10,430 nucleotides of DNA, taken from Thermoplasmatales archaeon. GTDB lineage: Archaea > Thermoplasmatota > JASEFT01 > JAUWIS01. Under the pieces are notes generated by a model that had not been told where the DNA came from, did no database searches, and saw nothing but the letters and a program-made list of their open reading frames with translations. A program made the position numbers and the translations under genes. This document shows positions 6,826-10,430 of this stretch, piece by piece (position 1 is the first letter of the stretch; each line of letters opens with the position of its first letter). The stretch is taken from contig JASEEW010000058.1 in the NCBI GenBank assembly GCA_030019485.1, positions 1 to 10,430 of the forward strand. Reading direction: 5' to 3'.

Positions 6826-6864
6826 ATGTAGAGACGTCCTTTTACAAAAAGGATTTCTCTACAT
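6826..6864. repeat. Long stem-loop just upstream of the transposase gene
   Basis: Arms ATGTAGAGA (6826-6834) and TCTCTACAT (6856-6864) pair over 9 bp. Past a two-base internal loop, TCCTTTT (6837-6843) pairs with AAAAGGA (6847-6853) around loop ACA. It lies 6 nt before the transposase start codon, so in a transposase mRNA starting further upstream it would be a strong leader hairpin. It may be an element end, a translational block, or a terminator. Confidence 0.7.
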
Positions 6865-6948
6865 TCATCAAAAAAGAAAGAAGTTTAATACTTTATATAC
6901 TAAGGAAAATTTTCAAAAATCAAAGTTGGTAATTTGAGGGATGAGAGA

Positions 6949-6956
6949 TTATAAAA
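6949..6956 (+). promoter_or_regulatory. TATA-like box ahead of the Alba-like fragment
   Basis: TTATAAAA is centred about 24 nt upstream of the ATG at 6976, fitting the leaderless pattern elsewhere in the window. A perfect TTTATATA also occurs on the plus strand at 6892-6899, with no gene at the matching distance. The rest of 6866-6975 shows no other recognisable feature. Confidence 0.35.
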
Positions 6957-6975
6957 CAACGCAAAAATTGTAACA

Positions 6976-7026
6976 ATGGATAAACATTTTAAAGGCTTGG
7001 AAAACGTGGTGTTTATTGGGAAATAG
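6976..7026 (+). pseudogene. Possible truncated 5' end of an Alba chromatin protein gene
   Basis: A 16-codon frame reads MDKHFKGLENVVFIGK and then a TAG. The NVV(F/L)IGK string is how archaeal Alba proteins begin, where it continues KPVMNYVL. No continuation is seen in any frame after 7023. A TATA-like box sits about 24 nt upstream of the ATG, so the native promoter and first codons seem to survive while the rest is lost. The adjoining DNA is the 3' end of the winged-helix gene, followed by its nuclease neighbour, so an insertion or deletion may have cut the gene here. The match is short, so this could be chance, or a real small peptide gene ending at the T run at 7042-7048. Confidence 0.4.
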
Positions 7027-7047
7027 GATATATTCCCCTAATTTTTT

Positions 7048-7329
7048 TCATAATTCCAGACCTCTTGCGATTGCTTTTCTAAGATTTGGGTTTGGATTAT
7101 GAATCCAGGTAATTCCTTTGATTGTTACCGCGATTTTATTACTTTCCTCAAGGTATGCAAGTATTATTTTTATGGTGTTGTGATTGACTTTTTTTGGTAA
7201 TTTTCGTTTCAGTTCTGCAACAGAGATGACACTTTCTTCCATGTTTCTTAGAACAGTTTCTACCATGATTACAGTGTTTAATGTAGGGGAATGTTCTAAC
7301 TTTTGTTCTTGCAATACTAATTGTGACAT
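7048..7329 (-). CDS. Small winged-helix-like DNA-binding protein, uncharacterised
   Basis: This 93-residue protein begins MSQLVLQEQKLEHSPTLN. Residues about 25-80 look like a winged helix: a helix around MVETVLRNM, then ISVAELKRKLP and NHNTIKIILAYLEE as helix-turn-helix, then IAVTIKGITWIHN as the wing. Similar small proteins of unknown function occur in archaea, as far as I recall. ATG 7329 is chosen over a TTG at 7341 because minus-strand GGTGAT (plus 7334-7339) forms an SD 4 nt before it. Unlike the leaderless genes here, it has a TATA box at 7377-7384 implying a leader of about 25 nt. A 14-bp palindrome between TATA box and predicted start site suggests repression, perhaps by the protein itself. 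It lies downstream of the Mrr-type nuclease gene on the same strand. Confidence 0.7.
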   Translation of the reverse strand: MSQLVLQEQKLEHSPTLNTVIMVETVLRNMEESVISVAELKRKLPKKVNHNTIKIILAYLEESNKIAVTIKGITWIHNPNPNLRKAIARGLEL

Positions 7330-7358
7330 ATTAATCACCAATCTTTATTAATCAATAT

Positions 7359-7372
7359 CTAATATGTATTAG
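7359..7372. promoter_or_regulatory. Palindromic operator candidate at the winged-helix gene promoter
   Basis: CTAATA-TG-TATTAG is a perfect 6+6 inverted repeat about a 2-bp centre. It lies between the TATA box and the expected start site near 7355, where a bound dimer would block transcription. Self-regulation by the encoded winged-helix protein is inferred. Confidence 0.5.
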
Positions 7373-7376
7373 TTAA

Positions 7377-7384
7377 TATATAAA
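7377..7384 (-). promoter_or_regulatory. TATA box for the winged-helix gene
   Basis: The minus strand reads TTTATATA, a perfect consensus match. It predicts a start site near 7355 and a leader of about 25 nt carrying the GGTGAT SD ahead of ATG 7329. Confidence 0.55.
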
Positions 7385-7425
7385 GTTTGCCCATTTTATA
7401 GATATGTTTCTCATTTACCAATACA

Positions 7426-8301
7426 TTATATCTCTTTTCCAAGTGAGCGTGCCATATCAATTAACTCATTTCCATCAATAAGTTCTATACCATTCTTCTG
7501 CGCATACTCAACAGCATTTTTGGAGAAGAATCCAAGAGTTACAAATATCATGGCATCTGCCCTGTAACCAAGCATGGATCCCTGAAGCCTTTGAAGTTCA
7601 GGTGTTCCTACCCTTGTTCCTTCAGAATACCTTTTGCACTGAACAACATACTTCCGTCCACCTTTGTGTGCGATAATATCTGCACCTGCATCTCCAACAA
7701 ACTTTGTTACCTCTACATTTGTGTATCCATTTGCTTTTAATATTTCAGAAACAGCAGACTCAAATTCTCTTGGGCTGAGATTGTAAAGACCCTGGCGTGT
7801 TTTCAACCTTTTTTGTCGCTGTTTTTCTTCTCTCTCCTCCCGTCTTTGTTGTCTCTTCCTTTCTTCTTCCTTTTTTTTCATTTCTGTTTCTGCGTTTATA
7901 AAGGATGCTGATACTACTGCTAGAATTATCAGGATTGATGTGGCACAACATGTTTCCAGAGTATATATCCTGAGCCAGATGAAGAATATAGCAATAAACA
8001 CAGATATACCAATCACACTAGATATGAATATATAAAATAAAATTTTCATACGTTTATTCGGAACGATTCCCGTCTTAGATATGTCTGTTATTTTTTCTCT
8101 TGAGATTATTTTTTCTCTTGATATATCACCATCCTTATCAACAAAATAAGAATACCCTGATTCTTTCTTTATACCAACTTTTGTAATTTTCTCTATTTGC
8201 CCACTTGCTATATTTTTCCTTGAAATGTCACCTGAGTCGTCTACAAAGTACTGATAGCCAGGTTCTTTCTTCACACCCACTTTAGCGACCTTTTGTGCCA
8301 T
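7426..8301 (-). CDS. Membrane-anchored Mrr-type restriction endonuclease-like protein with N-terminal tandem repeats
   Basis: The 291-residue protein has three parts. Residues 7-31 and 41-65 are near-identical repeats with period 34, each of the form KVG(V/I)KKE-GY-YFVD--GDISR; a degenerate third start (KTGI) follows at 77. Two hydrophobic helices are at about 87-109 and 116-136, then a highly charged, probably coiled linker (138-168). The C-terminal domain from about 172 is Mrr-like: FE at 180-181, GDAGADII with Asp208, and the QCK motif (Gln221, Lys223), the D...QxK core of this nuclease superfamily. Mrr proteins cut modified DNA. Two transmembrane helices would place repeats and nuclease on the same, probably cytoplasmic, side. 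ATG 8301 has a TATA-like TTTTTAATA about 36 nt upstream on the minus strand. Cleavage activity is inferred from family. Confidence 0.85.
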   Translation of the reverse strand: MAQKVAKVGVKKEPGYQYFVDDSGDISRKNIASGQIEKITKVGIKKESGYSYFVDKDGDISREKIISREKITDISKTGIVPNKRMKILFYIFISSVIGISVFIAIFFIWLRIYTLETCCATSILIILAVVSASFINAETEMKKKEEERKRQQRREEREEKQRQKRLKTRQGLYNLSPREFESAVSEILKANGYTNVEVTKFVGDAGADIIAHKGGRKYVVQCKRYSEGTRVGTPELQRLQGSMLGYRADAMIFVTLGFFSKNAVEYAQKNGIELIDGNELIDMARSLGKEI

Positions 8302-8372
8302 GGTTTCTCAACTGCATGAGGATATCGTTATCGCTATTAAAAATAGTTTGGCAAGATTCCCAAAAACATCCT

Positions 8373-9503
8373 TCATCCTACAACCGCTCCCTCTTTTCTG
8401 ATTACTCCTTTTTTAAACCTTTCAATTGATAAATTATCAATCGGCATAGATGTTTTACCATCTACAATTAGTTCTGACATTAGTTTTGCTGTTACCGGCG
8501 CAACCATAAAACCATGACCTGAGAATCCGCAGACAACAAAAAAGTTTTTGACGTTTGTTTTTCCAAGTATTGGGCGTGCATCAGGTGTTACATCATACAT
8601 CCCTGCCCACTGGCGCAGAACATTCAAATTTTTAAAAGATGGAATATATCTTGTGATTGTAGATGCCATTTTTTCAAGGAACCAGAACGAGGATTCTGTG
8701 TTTATTCCTGATGGCTCATCAGGGTTTCCTATCCCGCCAACAATCTGACCTGTTTTATGCTGGCAGAAATATATCCCATCCATGAATGAGATAATCATCG
8801 GCTTCAGAACGGGTTTCAAAGATTCTGTTGCAAGTATTTCGTGTCTGTATGGTTTGTTTGGAAGTTTTACTCCAACCATTTCTGCTATCTGCTTGGAATA
8901 GCATCCTGCGGCATTTACAACAACATCTGCAAACATTTTTTCTTTTTCTGTGATAATCTCAAATCTTTTTTCTTTTTTTATTCCTTTCACCTCTGTGAAT
9001 GTTTTTATTTCTGCACCAAGTCTTTCAGCATTTTTTGCGTACGCCTCAGTAACCCTGAATGGGTTTGCATGACCATCTGTCTGGCAGAATGTTGCACCAA
9101 CTGCTTTTGCTCCATCCACATCCAAAATAGGGCATAGCTCCTTTATCTCTTCCTTTTCCAGAAAATTTACACCCAGCCCCATGCTTCTTTGAAGTTCAAC
9201 ATTTTTCTTAAACCTTTCCTTCTCCTCATCAGAATGCGCAAGAACAAGATAACCCCCCTGGTCATATTCTATGTCGTATCCGAGTTCTTTTTCCATTTTC
9301 TCAAAAATTTTCACGCTTTCCATAACAAGTCTTATGTTGTCTTCCGTGTCAAACTGCTGGCGTATTCCTCCTCCGCATCTTCCTGTTGCGCCTGAGCCGA
9401 GATAGCCTTTCTCAAAAACAGTAGCGTTCACACCTTTTTTTGCAAGCTCGTATGCCAATGCGCATCCGTTTATTCCGCCGCCAATAACTGCTACATCACT
9501 CAT
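8373..9503 (-). CDS. FAD-dependent amine or amino-acid dehydrogenase (DAO / sarcosine oxidase beta-like)
   Basis: This 376-residue flavoprotein belongs to the D-amino-acid oxidase fold group that includes sarcosine oxidase beta, HcnC and archaeal proline dehydrogenase beta. The dinucleotide-binding GGGINGC is at residues 8-14. GSGATGRCGGGIRQQF, QTDGHANPF and the C-terminal CGFSGHGFMVAPVTAKLM are typical. It would oxidise a secondary amine or amino acid and pass electrons to the iron-sulfur partners encoded just upstream. The substrate cannot be read from sequence. The open frame extends to 9557, but ATG 9503 is the real start: GGAGG lies 5 nt upstream, MSDVAVIGGG is the normal N-terminus, and ATGAGTGA gives an 8-nt overlap with the [2Fe-2S] gene stop. 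It is the last gene of the operon. Confidence 0.9.
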   Translation of the reverse strand: MSDVAVIGGGINGCALAYELAKKGVNATVFEKGYLGSGATGRCGGGIRQQFDTEDNIRLVMESVKIFEKMEKELGYDIEYDQGGYLVLAHSDEEKERFKKNVELQRSMGLGVNFLEKEEIKELCPILDVDGAKAVGATFCQTDGHANPFRVTEAYAKNAERLGAEIKTFTEVKGIKKEKRFEIITEKEKMFADVVVNAAGCYSKQIAEMVGVKLPNKPYRHEILATESLKPVLKPMIISFMDGIYFCQHKTGQIVGGIGNPDEPSGINTESSFWFLEKMASTITRYIPSFKNLNVLRQWAGMYDVTPDARPILGKTNVKNFFVVCGFSGHGFMVAPVTAKLMSELIVDGKTSMPIDNLSIERFKKGVIRKEGAVVG

Positions 9504-9834
9504 CTTTGCCTCCGAAAATGCTTCGGAATTGTTCGCTTCGCTTACAATTCCTCGCATTTTTACTCCCTACTTCGTAGCTCGCAAAAATGCCAAGAGGTAC
9601 CGGTTTTTCCGGCGGTCTTGATGCTGGCATCAATATCTCATCCAAATGTCTGCCTGTTTTTTCTTTGATTATTCTGGCGATGAGCCTCATGCATGTTCTT
9701 CCCTGACATGGACCCATGCCGCATCTGAGTTTTCTTTTTATTTCATCAAGTGTTGTGTACCCTTCATCAACTGTATCCACAACCTCTTGATATGTTATGT
9801 CCTCGCATCTGCAAACAATTGTTTCATCATCCAT
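9496..9834 (-). CDS. BFD-like [2Fe-2S] protein, electron-transfer partner of the FAD dehydrogenase
   Basis: A 112-residue protein beginning MDDETIVCRCEDITYQEV. Cys8 and Cys10 form the CxC, with further cysteines at 38, 43 and 48 in RCGMGPCQGRTC, the BFD-like [2Fe-2S] fold found in HcnA, opine oxidase and archaeal proline dehydrogenase small subunits. The family block ends at PPEKPVPLG (residues 74-82). The last 30 residues are not family-like and are encoded by three consecutive hairpins (9511-9590), suggesting a palindromic insertion that kept the frame open. The start ATG 9834 lies 1 nt after the upstream ferredoxin stop, with AGGTG as SD. Its stop overlaps the FAD gene start by 8 nt, so the products are probably made in step and act as one complex. 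Confidence 0.88.
   Translation of the reverse strand: MDDETIVCRCEDITYQEVVDTVDEGYTTLDEIKRKLRCGMGPCQGRTCMRLIARIIKEKTGRHLDEILMPASRPPEKPVPLGIFASYEVGSKNARNCKRSEQFRSIFGGKDE
9511..9590. repeat. Three consecutive hairpins across the 3' end of the [2Fe-2S] gene
   Basis: Inverted repeats: TCCGAA 9511-9516 with TTCGGA 9522-9527; GGAATTGT 9525-9532 with ACAATTCC 9544-9551; GCATTTTT 9554-9561 with AAAAATGC 9583-9590, the last enclosing a nested CTAC-TTC-GTAG at 9567-9577. The first two share three bases and cannot both form fully. The region encodes the atypical C-terminal tail of the [2Fe-2S] protein and reaches the SD of the FAD gene. Confidence 0.7.
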
Positions 9835-9835
9835 C

Positions 9836-10303
9836 TTAACACCTGATGTTCCTAACCTCCATTGCCAGAGTTTTTTTAACTGCTATTGAAACAATTCCTG
9901 TTTTATCCTTCTCCTTTATCACATTTATAACCCTTGCATCACCCTTCAACTCACCTTTCCTGTCCAGCGCTTTTACAGTATCACCAGTTTTTGGAAGAGC
10001 AAACTCATATGGTATTTTAATAAGCGCCTCATTATCTGAATAGGTTGTGTCAACAACAAAGATTGCGAGTCCTGGGCATTTTGATATACAACTCCCGCAC
10101 CCTGTGCATTTTTCAAAATCAATTTTTGGCAAAGCATTAATGTCATTCATTGATATAGCATGAAATGGGCAGGCATCAACGCATGGGTTGCATGGAATGG
10201 ATTGCGGGCATTCAATTATTACAACAGGACCGGACTCGAATCTCTCCTTTGATGGAATCTGAATATCCTCATTTGTTATTATACCATCTTCCTCATAACT
10301 CAT
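9836..10303 (-). CDS. Ferredoxin-like protein with two [4Fe-4S] motifs
   Basis: This 155-residue protein has cysteines in two ferredoxin motifs. The first is IPCNPCVDACP (Cys38, Cys41, Cys45, with Cys32 as probable fourth ligand or a partner to the second cluster). The second is KCTGCGSCISKCP (Cys66, Cys69, Cys72, Cys76). A beta-rich C-terminal domain follows (about 95-150), with GDTVKALDRKGEL, not seen in simple ferredoxins. It would relay electrons from the FAD dehydrogenase, as the 4Fe-4S subunit does in archaeal dye-linked proline dehydrogenase complexes. Its ATG overlaps the upstream zinc-ribbon stop (ATGA), and its own stop is 1 nt from the [2Fe-2S] gene start, so all four genes look translationally coupled. 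A terminal Cys155 is unusual. Confidence 0.88.
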   Translation of the reverse strand: MSYEEDGIITNEDIQIPSKERFESGPVVIIECPQSIPCNPCVDACPFHAISMNDINALPKIDFEKCTGCGSCISKCPGLAIFVVDTTYSDNEALIKIPYEFALPKTGDTVKALDRKGELKGDARVINVIKEKDKTGIVSIAVKKTLAMEVRNIRC

Positions 10304-10430
10304 TTAATCACACCTTCCTTGCCACAATGCGGACATTTGATGTTGAAAGGTCTTTGTTGAGCTTCTACTGTAAATATTTCTTTGCATTGAGGACATCTGA
10401 GCTTTAGTGTGAGTTTTTCTAGCTCAGCCT
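10300..10430 (-). CDS. Zinc-ribbon protein, C-terminal part, cut by window edge
   Basis: The last 43 codons of a gene entering from the right edge encode a stretch starting AELEKLTLKLRCPQC and ending IKCPHCGKEGVIK. The two CPxC knuckles, about 23 residues apart, form a zinc ribbon of the kind found at the C-terminus of various archaeal proteins, often after membrane segments. The upstream part is not in the window, so its function cannot be given. Its TGA overlaps the ferredoxin ATG by the ATGA at 10300-10303, which places it in the same operon. Confidence 0.75.
   Translation of the reverse strand, partial: AELEKLTLKLRCPQCKEIFTVEAQQRPFNIKCPHCGKEGVIK

Larger units (their letters stand above)
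5586..6864 (-). mobile_element. IS91-like insertion sequence (ends inferred)
   Basis: The element is defined by its IS91-like transposase. The right end is placed by a GC-rich hairpin (5590-5600), followed in the transposase reading direction by CTTG (complement of CAAG at 5582-5585). From memory, IS91 origin ends have a short hairpin next to a GTTC or CTTG tetranucleotide. The left end is set, more weakly, by a 39-nt stem-loop at 6826-6864 just before the transposase start. IS91 elements make no target duplication, so flanking repeats cannot confirm the limits. Confidence 0.4.

Noticed and set aside
6921..7048. Independent small RNA from the TTTATATA at 6892 to the T run at 7042
   Set aside because: A promoter and weak GGGAA/TTCCC hairpin with T run can be drawn, but there is no stable conserved fold, and the Alba-like start explains part of the region better.
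7760..7951. 63-residue minus-strand ORF inside the nuclease gene
   Set aside because: It is a shadow frame of the charged linker of the Mrr-type protein, with no upstream signals.
9504..9557. N-terminal extension of the FAD dehydrogenase to ATG 9557
   Set aside because: It would cover the hairpins and the strong GGAGG at 9509-9513. MSDVAVIGGG is the normal start for the family.

Overview
The window reads as part of an AT-rich archaeal chromosome, probably from an uncultivated lineage. Archaeal marks are the two-subunit GMP synthase, tRNA(Ile2) agmatinylcytidine synthetase (TiaS), the start of a COG1395-type regulator, and TATA boxes about 25 nt ahead of start codons that lack Shine-Dalgarno (SD) sites, which is the layout of leaderless transcripts. 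Genes inside operons carry SD sites instead. I cannot name the lineage.

Layout. 1-142 (minus): start of an archaeal HTH regulator running off the left edge. 143-388: a divergent intergenic region holding a row of stem-loops. 389-3426 (plus): a purine cluster of guaAb, guaAa and a purF-like gene that is split by a one-base frameshift at a G run. A palindromic repeat lies between the two guaA genes. 3427-4719 (minus): tiaS, whose stop codon abuts the purF stop. 4797-5613 (plus): a membrane-anchored cyclophilin and a small AbrB-type DNA-binding protein. 5624-6820 (minus): an IS91-like (HUH, two-tyrosine) transposase with candidate end structures on both sides. 6976-7026 (plus): a 16-codon ORF behind a TATA box that resembles the first codons of the chromatin protein Alba and then stops. 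7048-8301 (minus): a small winged-helix-like gene and a membrane-anchored Mrr-type nuclease. 8373-10430 (minus): a redox operon of zinc-ribbon protein (partial), two-cluster ferredoxin, [2Fe-2S] protein and FAD-dependent amine or amino-acid dehydrogenase, with translationally coupled junctions.

How the genes work together. PurF makes the first committed purine intermediate, and GuaAa with GuaAb make GMP. The FAD enzyme with its two iron-sulfur partners resembles the catalytic and electron-transfer subunits of proline dehydrogenase, sarcosine oxidase and HcnABC-type complexes. The segment from about 5586 to 8301 looks like an accessory insertion zone: transposase, truncated gene fragment, small DNA-binding protein and nuclease.

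The least explained sequence is the small palindromic structure: the stem-loop row at 216-341, the palindrome at 1347-1400, and three consecutive hairpins at 9511-9590 that form the unusual C-terminal tail of the [2Fe-2S] protein and reach the SD of the next gene. No tRNA, rRNA or CRISPR array was seen. No stretch over 300 bases lacks a gene.
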